From Echinococcus granulosus (lineage: Eukaryota; Platyhelminthes; Cestoda; Cyclophyllidea; Taeniidae): DNA of 64,000 nucleotides. Of this stretch, positions 33,301 to 48,300 are shown in pieces. The DNA lies in NCBI RefSeq assembly GCF_000524195.1, contig NW_020170520.1:92299-156298 (forward strand), written 5' to 3'. The position numbers were made by a program, and so were the translations under genes. The notes under the pieces are model-generated. The model made no database searches, had not been told where the DNA came from, and worked only from the letters and a program-made list of their open reading frames with translations. Every line of letters begins with the position of its first letter. Position 1 is the first letter of the stretch.

Positions 33301-36300
33301 TTCACCTCCTCCCAAATTGACTGTTAATAGAGTGGAAAGCTAATTTGGAAGTGGCCTTTAGGTGCAGGCATTGAGGCTGAAGCTCTCCAGCCTGCGAGGC
33401 CGTTTTGAGGGAATGAACAAGCGGTTTGAGGAGAGTGAGGGGGAAAGGACGCGTCTTGTGGAGCATGCAGGCAACCTGCGGAGTGACCTTGACCTCGTAC
33501 GCAAAGAAGTCGACTCCTTGCGCGTCGAAAGGGACAAGATCAAACATGCTCTCAGGTGTGGAGATGTGTGTAGCCTGATCTGCGCCGCGGGTCATATAAC
33601 TTGAAACAAACTGCACACATAAATGTTTTGAGAAAATAAAAAATCAAATAAATAGAAATATAGTCTGCGTTAAAATGCATAGAGAGCCTTATATGATAGA
33701 GTCTTGTGTGATTATGTGACAAATTTTCCATAATAAACAATAAGAATCCAGAAAAAGCGGTAGATTGTTGTCAGTACTAGAGGTTGCACAAATTCATCAA
33801 TTAAAGTCACTTATAAGTGGCAACACATTCTTCTCGTATCACATAAACCAAATGAAGCCATTTCCAAACCAAAAACACTAATGATGTTCCAGAATTCCAA
33901 ATTTTCAGGAGTTCTTTTCTACAATTCAGTGTTTATAAAGATCAAAGCATGGCTTGCAAACTTAGAAGTCTTTTTTGCAGTATTTCCATAGAGGAGAGGA
34001 ACATATTGGAGAGAGCGCGAGCCACCAACATGGAGCAAATTAATTCGCTTCAGGCGGAGCTGGAACAGTTTCGACAACTTCTCTACGAAACCTCGAAGGA
34101 GCGTGATGGTCTTGTAGAACAACGCAACGCCAAACAACTGGAATATGAGAGCAAGGTAGGTTACTTTGTCATTTACTACATTTTGACTTCTCATTCGCAT
34201 GCATTCCTAACCCCTAACACCGCCCCATAGTTACGGCTCACCTAGGGGGCTACTACTATTATCATCATCTCTTAACGCATTATTTACGAATTTCCCCAGT
34301 CAATTAGTGGACATTTATTCGCATCAACGAAAAAAACTGGGACTATTATAAAATAAGATGAAAATGAGTACCCTCAGGAGAACAAAAGAACTCTTATTAT
34401 CCATTGTTTATTGGAGAAAACGGCTTTTTCACCCTATAAATACTTATGCACAACTTAACAGCATTACTTTTCAAGTAAATCGCAGGTTTAAAAGCAGTGA
34501 AATGGTAGAGAAGTTTATAGAGATGCTCATAAGGCCCACATCATTACTACTTATTAAGCATTTCACTAAGAGAACAATGTCTGCTTAAATTTGGGCAGCT
34601 ACATGGCGAAAGGCCACTTTGAGGGAGACTCTATGAAAGTAGTGCTTTTTTTGACTATCTGGTTATTTAAGCTGCTTTTAATGTTCGAAACTAAGTAAAC
34701 TCATAAAAGAGAGTGATGATTCAAAAGAGAAGTCGAAGCATCAAAACGGAAAAACAAGGAATCAATTGCCAAAAACAATCGCATGGTAAATGAAGTTATT
34801 AATTCTATTTCATTATTGTATTCAGAGGGAGAGTAAAATTTGCCGGTGTTATGAAACCGATGTGAACGGGTCTACCGCATGGCCTCGTCGATAAGTCGCT
34901 CTAATCGTCCATTTTTATTCGAACAGATCTAGGTTCTAGTTGTGAAGATGTGGGTTAACAGAAGAAATCGGCTGATCACTTTTTAATGAAGACTGTCTCT
35001 GCTAAGATGAACAAATGTTAACAACTACTTTAATCCATCCTAAAAAAGGATCTAAATTTGTTTCGATCGGGTGCATTTGGTATGGATCAAAAGCAAAAAA
35101 TAATAGCATGAAACCGAAAGTCTAAATTTTTAACCAAAACTCCAAGTAGAGACAGCTGTTTCAAATAGAGCTTAGGACCACAAAAGCTATAAGTCTTGCT
35201 GCAGACCTTCATTAATTTGCACTCGTGGATGACTTCGTCTCAAAACCCGCATCATTCCCCACTCACCGACACACGAGTTTACTCCCAGACCGATCAAGCG
35301 ATCGACGCATTTGCCCCACAGGTACGCGAGACCACCCGCCTCCAGCGTACGCTGGAACAGGCAGAGACGCGGATTTCGCAGTTGAGGGAGGAGCTGAGCG
35401 CTGCGCACAGCGCGGAAGAACAGCTGGAGAAGCGGAACTCGACCCTCTCCAACGACTACAGCGAGGTCACTGGCAAACTCGAGCGTTTGGAGCGTCGAAT
35501 CAGCGAGCTCACTGAGCAGCTTGACTTAGTGAGTCCATTCCTGATAACTACGATGTGGAATTAGTAATCAGTGTTTTTTTTTGAAGATGGAAGAATCATT
35601 AGAGGACATCGCAGTGTTCATTGAAAGAATGGTCGAAATTTACCTCTAGCTTCAAAGGAGATGATAAGTATAAGTGATTCTAATGAACTTCAAGTTTAAA
35701 GCAGTGACAAATATAGAAGAGTAAGGATTTTGATTAATTACTCTAATATTTAAAGGTTGATTCCTAATGAGGGAAACCGATGTTTTCTTATTATGAGTAT
35801 GTGTTATATATCGAGCAAATTTTTTATTTGAACCACACTTCAGGCCTTCATTACTAGGGCTAGTAAGTGTGAAACAGTTTCATTCAGAATTCGGCGCGCG
35901 TTATATGAGAAAACGCGTTCGAACAAAATTTCAGCCCACGAAATCATTGAAATAAGATGTTTAGTAGCAAATATGCTCAGATTACCGCACATATTAGCTT
36001 GCTGAAGGTTTTTCAACACTATTAGCCAGCTACATCTAGCCCTAAGGAGGAAACCTCAAACTTTACATATTTAATTAAGAAACATTGAGGGAACTGGCGT
36101 GAACTGCAGTATCAATGGTATCACTACAGGCGCCATTGCAAAGATTTTTGTCGTTTCAGATTCAACAAGAGAAGCAGAAGCTGCAAGACAAAGTGATCGG
36201 CCTTGAATCGATAATCGAGGCGAGGGAATATGAGCGGTCGGAGTTGACACTCCAGCTTAATCGTTCCACGTCTAATGAGACACGAGCGCTGGAAGAGCGC

Positions 36301-39300
36301 AACCACCTACGTGCCGAAGTACAGCAGGTGCGAAACCAGTTATCACGCTCCGACGCGGAGTTGCAACTGAGTTCGGCGGAGTTGGAGCGTCTGAGGGAGA
36401 CTCTGGCGCGGATGGAGCAGCAGCACCTGCAAACTGAAGCGGAGACGCTGCGAGCTAATCGAGAGAGGGCGGAACTTGCTGAGGAGGTGGCCGCGGCCAA
36501 TAGGCAGGTGAGCAACCTGACGGAAGAGGCGGAGACACTGCGGAGGGAAGTGGGACAACAGGCAGGGGTCGTATCTCGACTGAATGAAGAGCGCGAGGAA
36601 ATGATGCGAGACAAGGACGATCTCTCCTCACGAGTAGGCAAAATGCTCATTTTTGGCCATAAAAACGTCCTTCCCACTCATAAGAAATTAAATAGACATG
36701 CCGAAAATGTTCATTATCTGCATGTTTGCCTAGAGAATGTCTGCTGAAAAACATGTCCTTCTCCAGAATCTAAAGTATCGTACACTAAAGGAGTTAGTGT
36801 GTTTTTATCCAACTTTCTACAAGAAATATTTTTTGTGCAATTTTAAGACAACTCGTAATTAAGCACAACAGTTAGTGTCTTTCTGTTTTTAAAAATTATT
36901 GTAATGCATAATGTTTACCTAGTAAGTCCTGCAAGCGCAGTAGTTTATGATTTTTTAAGCACACTTTGTAAAGTGAATATGCTGAGGAATGCAGATATTT
37001 TGCAAAATGATGTGATTGAAAAACTGGGCAATTCCTCGGAAATTTTTGAAGGAATCTCCAGTACCGGCTATTTGATGACTTTATTACCTTCATATGGTCA
37101 ATTTTTTATGATATCATTCAACAAAATCACATGCTTTTTACTCCACATTTACCCGTACAACAAATGCTATTGTTTTCTCAGTAATTTCAACTATTTTTTC
37201 AATAAAGCTGTCGCTTAACGAGAGAGAACGCAGACAGCTTTCGGATCTAGTGGCCAGGCTTCGGGCGGACAGAGAAGTCTTGGACAACGAGGCCTTTTTG
37301 GCTCAACGTCAGATCACTGAGCTAAAGAACAAGGCGGAGAAGCAGGAAACGGATATTGCTAATCTTACTCTTCGCCGAAACACCCTTCAAGGCATGTCAG
37401 TTGTTCCTAATTACTGTTCCGCCCCTTCCACGGTTTAATAATGAGGTTAATAATCTTAACAGCCGAGGTGCAGCGCTTGAGAAGTGACTTTGAGACGGAA
37501 CTGAGCAAAATTCAGCGTCAGCGGGACCGTCTAGGAGCTAAATACACGGCCGAAGTAGAAGAACTGCGAGCTAATCTAGCTACAGCTGAACAACGACTTG
37601 CAGAAGCTGAAGGTAAGTCGGTGTGGCTACTCACGGTTAAATCAGTAGTTGATGGTGGAAGCATGATTCGCAATGGCTTCGCCTTCTAGAGGCCGCGGTG
37701 CAGGCAGTTCTGCGGGCGGATCGAGCTGCTGCAGAGGCAACGAAGGCTTCCATACTCGAGGCAGGTCGATATGGAATGAGTGAACGAGAGTCGCAACGGT
37801 GGGCGGAGGAACAGGCGAGACTGAATCACGAACTCCTTCTGGCGCAGAGGCAAGTTCTGCGAGGCTTTACAAGAGCACTCTTGTTAATTATTCCGCACAA
37901 AAGGCGCAATCACTTTAAAAACCTCAAATAAACATTATAAATTACTTGTGATTGGAAATAGAGTTTACCCATGACTACGAATAGGTATTTAATTTATAAA
38001 TATCAAAAGTGCGGATGAATTATTTCCCTTTAACACTTACAAAGGTTCTATAGATCTTAACTTTGGAGAGTTTACAAAGCACAATGCAATAACTTGATTA
38101 GTACCTTTTTAATAATCTTTGCGTCAATTAAAGCAAATTTCAGCGAAAATTCCTTTTTTGAATATGAATAGGTAAATTATTTCTAGACCTACTAGATTTG
38201 TATGTCACGGGTATGAACGTCACACTTTATAGAAAAGCGGTTTTAAAGTATAACTAGGTGCAGCCTATCGCATTTTCAGATTTTCAATCTAGTGTATGAA
38301 GGGTAATATCTTTGCCTAGTAGCGAATTTTGCATGGATCTTGCGTGCAAAGTTTTTAACCTACCTCAAAGTTCCACAAGCTAATGCTGGAGATGAATTAT
38401 TTTGGGTAAAAAAATTGGAATTTTGATGAGCGCGAGCTTAATTTGATCCTCCTTGAAGAGAACGAGACGACGCATTAATGCGGGCTGAGCAGGAACGCCA
38501 GAAAATTCTGGCACTTGCCGCGGAAGATCACGCAACTGTAAGGGAGCGGATTTTGCTTCTTCAAGAGACGGTGCGTCTGTTCGGTTAACCATTTTGCTTA
38601 TTTGAATTGAGGAACAGCAATAAGTTACATTATTACGAGGAAAGTGTCATTTCAGATTACGGATTTGGAAAAAACACTTGATAGAACGCGGCGCGAAGCG
38701 GCTTCAAGAGCAGAGAAAGACGACGTTGCACTAAAGACAACCACCGAAGATCTGCGCGCATGTAGGGAGCAGTTTGAAGAGTTCAAGTGAGTTTGCTTTT
38801 TCCATAATCATTACTAAGAGGTAGCTGCTCCTAGACTGATTTCCTGTCTGACTATTTCAAGCCCAAACAATGCAGAGGACTGATATCTGACAGTGCTGCT
38901 GAAATTCCGTTCATGACACACTTTCGATACAAAATGTTGTAAAAAAAAAATTAAGCCCATTTTGAAAGCCGTGAAAATAGGTTAAATAAAACCTAATTAA
39001 CTATCAATTAAATTATTTTTAAAGATGCACAGACGGGTTCCTTAATATGTAAAATACGCCTAAATTATTCCTTTATTTGATTGGCTACCGCTGAAATTGG
39101 AGCCAAAAAACTGCATTTTGGTCAACTTTAGGTCTGAAACCTTATGTTGAGGCCAGAGCTGACCATGTGGAGGAAGACTGTAGTTTTTGTAGTCACAAAT
39201 TTATGCTACTTGATCTTTTGAAACGCAAATTTTGTATTTCCGGTCTAGCAATAGTAGGTCATCAAAGTGTAAAATTACAGTACCTTGGTGAATCCCCACT

Positions 39301-42300
39301 TTAAGCAAAATTAATGCGCCATTTCGATGATACCAAAGTGCTGATTCATTTTCTAACGCGAAAGATGGCAATCGTCAATGCACACTAAATTTCCGTGCGG
39401 TCATGAAGATGGTTTTATAGGATTTAGCCGTGTTTTCTCGTTTTAAAATATTTCTGAAGTGTCAAGCGGTGTACTGGACGCATTGTTAGGACCTCAAACA
39501 TTAATTTCTCATTATAAAATAGAGTATTTGCGAGAATACTATCAAAAAGCCACTTTTCTTCGAAGGGCCAGCCATGAGAAGGAAGTATTGGGATTGAAGG
39601 CCGAGGTAAAGGCGCTGGAATCAAGCCTTGAACGCACCGTTCACGAGTACAATGAAGTCCAACTCCAGCTTCGATTGTGTGAGGAGCCACGTTACACCAA
39701 TCGCTCTGAATACTCCGAAACAGCAAAAATTCTTCGAGAAAGTGGGCAAACCTAGCTCTTTATAAATCATTTTTTCATGGAAAATGATTGCAAAGAATAA
39801 TGGGTTTTGTTTATTCATAACCGCTTCATATTTTTTCTCTGTTGTGCATACTTCGGTACCCATACTCTTCAGTTTCAGTTCACCCCTGACATTAATGTAA
39901 ATATGGGGGATATATCAACAAGGCATAGAATCCGTACAATGAAAAAATTTATTAAGTTAAAATCAGCCAAACACGAATCGCAGAACGTTAAAATAATTGG
40001 AGCATATTAATCGGATAACAGAATGACTTTTGGCTTAGCGACCTCTTTGTGATAGAATTTGTTATATGCTGTCCAAATAAACTGTATCTGCTTAAGATTT
40101 CGTTAATTTTGGTGTCTGATTTAAGGTGAACATGAGGCCTCATAAATTTTACAAACGGTCTTTAACCAACCTAGAAGGGAATGAAATAACCAGAATAGTG
40201 GTGTGTGATTTATTAGGTTTGTTAACGATAGAATAATGAAAGATTAGACAGTAGTTGCTGTAGCACCTAGGGTATGAGGTAATGGATAAATTGTGGTTAA
40301 TACCTTATCGTGTTTACATTCACAGTCATAGGTTTTATGTATGACGGTACTTTTATCACCTTATTTCTCATATTTATACTTAAATTAGAGTTCAGCATAA
40401 ACCATTTATGACTTCATTCAGTCTTTTCAGCATGTCATGTTGATTTTAGCTGAAGAAAGCCGTAACAATCTCCGTCGTGAAGTTGTGGACCTACGTAAAC
40501 AGCTGAAAGAGACCGAGTCCGCCAAGTGCGCCCTCGAAGTGACGGTCCAGGAGATGCGTCGTCAGATGCGTGAGCTTGAGGCAGAGAGGGGTGGCCAAAG
40601 TCGTATTCTCAACGAGATGCGGGAGCGGTTAGAGAGCAGTGAATGTGAGCAACGTAACCGAAAGGTGGAAATGCACTCCCCACTAGCAATTTCGAGGCCA
40701 CGTGACGACCTTGCGATGAAAGAGCTGAGACAAAAGCTCTCGGAATGTGAGCTAGTAAACTCGAGACTTCAACAGAAGTGCGCAGAACTGAGGACCAACC
40801 TTGGTGAAGAAATCGCAAATCTGGAAGAAGTAAAACGGTAGGCCTTAGTCTTGTAAAATTTAAAAAAAATTATGCACTATTTTAAATTTAGCGAATGTGT
40901 GATGCTGAAGAAACAGTTAGCTGAAGAAGAGGCTGTGCGCCACAACTTGGAGACCGAATTAGGCAGCCTACAACGTCGTCATGCTGATGCTGAAGATCGC
41001 CTTCGAGCTCATAAATGGACAACCGGTTTGTCGACTGAAGAGGCCAATAGAGATTGTAAACGCCTCGAGGAAGTCAAACGCATCCTACAGTCACGTGTAA
41101 GATAGGACGCTAGTCACATGTTCTGGATGGACTATTTTTGCATAAATTATACAATTACTAAAAATCAAATGCTTGCGTTGGTATGTTAGAATACAAGAAC
41201 TCTGTCAAATCATGCTGGATCAACAAAGTAATGGCAGAATACAAAATTGAAAGTCGCTGACGAATATTTTGCTATGTCAATTAATAGAGGTTTTAGTGGT
41301 GATGGGAATACCGTGGGTGTCATTATGTTAAATTTCTCATAGAATTTACATTAGTCTACTCAAGTGCAATGAAAAATTGAAGAGGCTATAATGACTAAGC
41401 AAGTTTTCCCGTCGTGTACACCTTTTTACACAACGGAGCAGTTACATGGGAGAATTGTTTCGCTAAGTAATTATGACAATAGCTGCGTATTTTCTTGAAG
41501 TTGTGTCTGGAAAAAACTTTTGATAAAATGTTTTGTGTAATACTGGAAGGAGATGATCGTTTGAATCCTATCAGGGTTATATTTGCTGCTTGTAACAATG
41601 AAGCAATGTGCGTACCCATAAAGTGCCGACTGCTTGCGGAATACGCGGCATTTACTACTTAGGATATTTATAATAAAATCTGACTATTACACAGATGTAA
41701 TTCGATAATTTCAGTGACGTGTGTGGAAAGTCTACTTTCTCCCCTTGACAATACTGTCATTAGGTAGTAAACAAAACACTCTGTTTTACTTTTAATTAGT
41801 CAAATGACCACAAACCAGTCAAATTGGTATTGCTTCATTGGAGAACAAACAAAAATACCAAAACAATAGGTACAAACTGGGTAAAACTAAGTGCCACTGA
41901 TTGCTCCTTTCATATTTGCAAACCCCCTTTAGCTGGAGACTTCTGAACAGGCGAATGCTCGCCTTAATGCGGACCTCACATCGGCGCAACGACGGCTTCA
42001 AGCTCTCCAGTTGGAGTTGACGGCCTCCAGTGAGTCAAGGATGGATGCTGAGTCCCGTCTAGCTTCCATTCACTCTCTGATGCGTCGACTTCTTGGTTTT
42101 CGGCAGCGTCAGGGCTCCTTGCCTGTGCTAATGCTAAACTCGAAGAAACGGAATGGCGATATTGATGACAATGAGATGATGTGGGTTGAAGACAACTGTG
42201 ATGGCCACAGCAATTACCAACATCACCTCGATCGACGTTCCAGGTCTATATCACCTAACAAAAGTGAGCCAACCTTTTCGAATTCGGAGGCGTTTGTTTA

Positions 42301-45300
42301 ATATTTAGCCTCCAAAAATCAGGCTGTTTCCGTGACCATTAGTTTAAAAGATCAAGCAAGATAAAGACTATGTGCATGTGATTAATTCTAAAATAAATGA
42401 AAGAAATGCAAAATTACAAAAAACCTTGACTTTACGCAACTGCTTTAGCGTTTATGGTGTTTGCTTTACTTGTAACATAGAGCACAACAACTCAGACTCC
42501 AGATCCCATTCAGCTGACAGGCGAGCTCATCTTCCTCCGACAGGGTGGTCAGAGGCACAAGCAGAAGGTGGAGTGATTCAAAAGACCACTGTAACCACCG
42601 CCGCCGCTACCACTACTGCTACCACTGGGACAACAATTATTTCCCAATCGCTGGACTCGCCAGGTCAGTTGCTCAAACGTCGTACGTCACCGGCCTCTCC
42701 ACCTCTTCACCTGGGCGCAGATCTGGATCCCGACGCGGTAAGCTTCAGCCTGCGCGAGGTGCTGAGGCAGATGGAGCAAATGGAGAAGGAGAGGGACGAT
42801 GCAGTAATGGCGAAACATGTCAATGAGGAAAAGCTCTTTAATGTCACCTCTCAACTCAATGAGAAATCCGATGAAGCTCAACAGCTGAGACAGATACTTC
42901 GCTCCATAGAAGAGGGTAAAGCGCAGACCAATTTCGACAATGATTATTTAGAACTTCTGGATGAGGTTTAGTGATTTTATTTTAGAACAAAAGTCACTGT
43001 CAGAACAACTGCGAAAATCGCACGACGAGTTATTGAATAAGGAGACAGAACTGCGACGAATGAAGAAGGAGCGTGACGTTGCTTTTGTGCGTGTCGAAGA
43101 GCTACAACGTCGGTTAAAATTGATGGAAGAAGAATGCAAGGTCATCCAGGTAAGGAAAGTGCCTCACTTGCATGAAATGCACTCAAAATCATTCCTGCAA
43201 CAGTTGATTCCAATTCGACCTTGCAGGATCGACTAAATGCTTCTAAGAACCAGGAAGCAAAAGCTGCCGAGGATCACAGGCGAGAGCTTCGAAAATCTTT
43301 AGAGGAAGCCGAAGCACGCCTGGCGAGCGCAGAATCTGCTAGACGATCTCTACAAGCGGACTTGCATCGTCAGAGAACAATTACTTCTGATAAATCCACC
43401 GAAATTCAGGTTCGATTAAATTCTTGGAAAACTTTAAAGATAAGTATTCCGCAAGATTTTCTGTTTCTGTGTAGGTGTTTTTGTCGAGATTAGCTAATTT
43501 AAAGGTTTGGATGAAGCAATGAAGTTTACCAATGCTGTTTCTTTGTCGAGATTTATTACTTGATTTTAACATAAATTGCCCAAACAATGAATAAAAATGG
43601 GACAAACAAGGCAACGCTGTGGTCTTTTTAAATTAGTTTGGGGAATTTATGTTCTTCAAAAAACCAACTAAACTTCCAACCTGTTAGATTTTTGTTCCTT
43701 ATCTTCTCTGCCAATCAACAATGATACAATTTTTTTAACTTTTAGAGTGCTTTAGTGCTACATTGATGCATAATTGTAAACGTTCGTCGATCAAAACAAA
43801 TTCGTTAGGGTAGCGATGGAGTGAGACAGTGATATTAACCACGACACATCCATGGCCACAACAGTGAAGTAGTATTTGCCCAAGGTAGTAAACGAGGCAA
43901 ATAAGTTGTAATATATTAAATACACTTAGAAATATCGATGCACTGAGGCAAAACTTTTGGTATCTCATACTGTTTGAGAGCCCGTTTACAAATTGCAGTC
44001 TAGTGAATGCATATTGGATGGTGGGCTGTTGTTTAACCTAGACAAAAATACATTCACAATAGATGCGGAAATTAAAATTTGACGGGAAATCGCCGGAATG
44101 GAGGCTGTGAATCCACCAGAGACCGAAAAACTAAAGATCAGTGGTACTGAGGTAAGTTACAATGCGTTAAGCGGCAGCTGCGCAAATAGTAAACGGAAAT
44201 CAGGCCAGTGGGCAATGATGTAAGTACAATAGTTTACTTTAACTTTTCTCTCCTGCCCCGGTGTAGACGCTGAAGTCGAGACTGGAGAGTACGCAGAGCG
44301 AGATGTCGAGCCTGCACGAGAAACTGGCGGAGGCTCGCGCCGCCATCGATCGCCTGGGCCAGCAATGCGAGCACGCGGCTCAGAGGGAGTCGGAGGCGCG
44401 CACCAAGGCTCAGCGCTTCGCCGAGCGCGTCACAGAGTTGGAGCAGGAAAACGCACAGCTGCAAGAGCGCCTCAGCAGTGCCCAGCGCCTCATGACCAGC
44501 ATGGATCACGACAACCGTCTCCTGCAGGTGTGTGCTTCCGCCCCTCTCTTCTTCTCACTCTACCGTCCTGATCTGTTAATCATGGTCTTATAAATAAGGG
44601 TTGCGAAATGCAACTGGTGGATGAAATTTTCCGTTGCACTTGTAAAAAATAAATCCTTGGATGTGCGTTCCGTGAAAATTAAGGTTCACAAGCACCAAAG
44701 CGAGCATTACTTTTACCCAATTTACCTCCGAGGAGCTTTAGGAAATTTAACATTTTTGAATCTCCACTTAAATAAATTTTAAAATTAACAGAAAGCGTCT
44801 TAAGGCTTGGCTCATAAAACTAATGTTTTATTCTATTTTATCGTTTATTTGATCTATAAGTTTGCTTTACATCAATACCATCTGCGTCAATGTTAAATAA
44901 GATGTGGATTTACGGTTTTTTCCGGAACAAAATAATGTGCATTGCGTAATTGGGCCTGGATCCATGAATGCTGATACTATTATGCAGAAATTTATAGTAA
45001 AATTTGAATATTATTCTGCCTGGTAAATATTCAAGTGCAAATCTTACTCCACGTAGCATTTCTTTCAAGCATGTAAAAATTTTGTGCAAATGAATGCTGA
45101 ATTAATATGTGTAGAAACCCCAATCTTTAGAATCTCCATAAATTTAGTCATCTGACAAGCCCGTAAAAGTATTTAGTTTGTTAGAAGAGCCAAATTAGCA
45201 TTATTGAAACCGGTACTTTCATGTTATTTTCAATGACGAAAACTTGGCCCACTCTGTTTCTGAAAGTTTATGTGAACCACCGATTCAAACAGCGTTCTTG

Positions 45301-48300
45301 TGATCATCCATGGCGATAGAGCTGATGCGATTCCCCCTAGGAGAGACTCGAAAATACGCAGACCAGTTTGCGTGACTGCAAGGAACAGTTGGAGCAGGTG
45401 AATACTCGCATCCAAAAGTTGCAAGGCGATCTCACAGAAGCGGACCTTGTTAGATGTGACCTCGAGGCCCAGAATCGGCAACTCACACGGCAAAAAAATG
45501 ACCAGGAAATATTACAAAAGGACCTGACCCAGCAGATCATTAGCATCAAACGTAGGCTCTAAAGTAATTGAGTTACTCACTTGTCCATATTATTTATTTA
45601 CACATATGTACTCTTTAAAATAGTTGAAAAAGAAAATACACAGACGAAGTTGGATAATCTTCTGAAGAACCGAAAGGAGTGGGAAAAAATGAAAGGTGAC
45701 CTTGAGTTCGAGGTCAGCGATTTGAAGGAGAAACTAAAGGAATTACACGTAAATTTGGATCATGTAAGAAATGCCAGTAAAACTGAGGTATTATTATTTT
45801 CGACTACCCAAATTAATGAACTTTAGGGCATCACGTAGCTTTGTGCGAAGTCTGTTAAAGTATGATTATCGTACCCAAATAATAAAAGACTAATGGAAGT
45901 TTTCCCCATTTTGTAATTTTTATAAAGAGGTAATCTTAGGTAAATTTCTCTAAAGCTCAGCTTGGATAAGATTTTGCTTTGCATGGTAATATAATGCTCT
46001 GCATTTGTCTTTTCGACTTAAACAGCATAAGTTGTGTTTTAGCTTTACTAATGTAAAGTGCATTTTGTGTTGGTCTGTCCTGTAATGGACTAAACGCGAA
46101 TTATTCGACGGTGTGTGTCAAATAGGTGACGCGAGAAAGACTTCGTGAGAAGGAGTTGAATTCGGTTATTGTTTCAAGTCAGGAAGATGTGCGCAAACGG
46201 ACGCAAAAGCTGGAGGAAGAAAATCTTGACTACAGACGTCAAATTCAACGACTAAGCGTAGGTCACACAATTCCAAAAAGATTAATCTTGAGTTCGTGCA
46301 TTATAAGTAGATTCAAACAAACTCACAAAATTTTTTTCACACAGGCGCAATTGGCACTTCGAGAAGAATCCCACGCTAGTCGTTTGGACGAACTGCTTCG
46401 ACAGCGGCACGCCCAGATGGAAACGGAATTAGAGAAGAAAAGCGTTGCATTACTACAATGTGAAAAGGCGCTTAAAGCTAAGGAAATGAGCCATTGCCAA
46501 AGAGTCAAGACACTGGAAGAACAAGTAGGTCTACTTTTTGGCTAATCTGAACTATCGAAACCCGGAGTTCAAATAGGATACCGCAAAATAAGGCAGAATG
46601 ACTAAACGAAGCGAAACACTATGGGAAAATCAGAAAACTGGTGTGTTAGCATTCGCTTGTTTTGGATTGGCAGATACGAATGCTAAATGATCAGCTGTCT
46701 CATGAGGCTAACAGACGTCAGCTCTATATGTCAACCAGCCGACTTCCAATTGAATCGCCTTCCGTCACTCACTACCCATCCGCAAGTCAACTTTCCCACA
46801 CAATGGCCCAGTCACATGAAAGCCTCGCCAACCCACGAGAATTCAGTAGCTCACCGGTAAGTTTTCCACTACTTGGGCAAAAGCATTGTTAGTTTTAGCT
46901 TATTTTTAATCCAAAATTCACAATTTTCCCAAAGATTCGCGTAAATTAATGCAAAACAAATTGACAGTTTCTGTATAAGGGGCTAAATAATGTGTTCAGT
47001 CTATTTTAAAAGACATTTACGGTACTAAGACATCATTCCAGAATCAAATTTTTTGGAATGTGAAGGTGTGAATTTAAAAGGCAACCATTACAAGCAGAAT
47101 ATTTTACAACGCAATTGCTCCACGGCTTCGGTGACCTCCTGAGAAGGCTTCTGTTTTCACCTGGCACAAATGACTTATTGCAGCGGACAATGTCTGACTC
47201 AAATGATCAAATCAAAACTTTGTTTACTGTCTTTGTTTAGAAGATAAATAAGCAGACTTAAAAACAGCAGCATTTATCTGTTTCATGTACTGGTATCACC
47301 TAATTTTTACAGATATAATGAATTTGTTTAATTTCTTGCCAACCGATAGTAATTTAGTAGGACCTTCTTTAATATAAGCCAGGTAGTTGCCCGGAAATGT
47401 TGGTTTGTTGCCTAGGTGATGTTTTGCAAGAAATGTTTACGACATCCATGGAAACCATTTTTTGTTTTCTATATGCATCCTCGAGTCATTGTGGACAAAT
47501 AGTACAAATGAGATGGAAGTCGAAGGCTCCACTTTCGCCTACTTATCTAAGTTACCCAATGTCAGTCATGGGCTATGCTATCAATAATGAATTAGCATGC
47601 TATTTATACGTGGAAGGTAAGAATATTGACGGTCGTTTATTCTGCTTCAACGCCTATTCCGTTATAAATTCATCATAATTTTTATACACTGCAACTTCTT
47701 AGTTGCCTCCAATCGCGACGATACATTTTAAACACATTTTTATCAAACTCAACAGCTTGATGAACAGCTGTGGAATCGTTGCAATGTGTTTGATTAATTC
47801 CGCTAGAACTCCATGCTGTCGACCGCAGGTATCTATGGATGATGATATCGAAGTTTCTTGTTTATTTCAGCAAAGAAGAACAGTGGGAACTACTTGTCCT
47901 TTTTCATATATAACCACTCATATAGTCATCTGAGTGTTATGCAGGATAATGAGGTGATATTACAGTAGTGTACAATCTTTTATCAGTTTCCAAAGCTTTA
48001 GTATGTTAAGACCCATTCCACTCTTCTGTGGTACCAGTGTAACCCAATGCACAAGTTAGACTGATTGCTTTATTTCTACCCAGGATCATTAAACATGCAT
48101 CAGTTCTTTGTAAGATAAATGCACAGGATGGCTTTTATGGTAACCTCGCTTCAGGAGGGTGTCAACACGGCCCGACCGCCGCGTGCGCCGCAGCCACAGT
48201 CGACGGCGACGGTAACAACGACGGTGCTGGCTGGACGAGCACCCACCGTGGATGCAGCGTTGTCGGTGAGCGTGCAGACGGAGTCCCGCCCCACCGCCAG

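Noticed and set aside
36162..36677. 171-codon minus-strand frame rich in Ser and Arg
   Set aside because: It is exactly antisense to the 158-codon rootletin exon 36160-36633; antisense of Glu/Leu/Arg-rich coiled coil commonly stays open.
44101..44153. Exon-like segment with a GTAAGT donor in the rootletin intron before exon 26
   Set aside because: Direct joining of exons 25 and 26 already aligns with vertebrate rootletin without a gap, and no good acceptor precedes the segment.
47397..47678. 93-codon plus-strand frame in the last rootletin intron
   Set aside because: Composition is not coiled coil, it lacks splice sites in phase 0, and exons 31 and 32 join without it.
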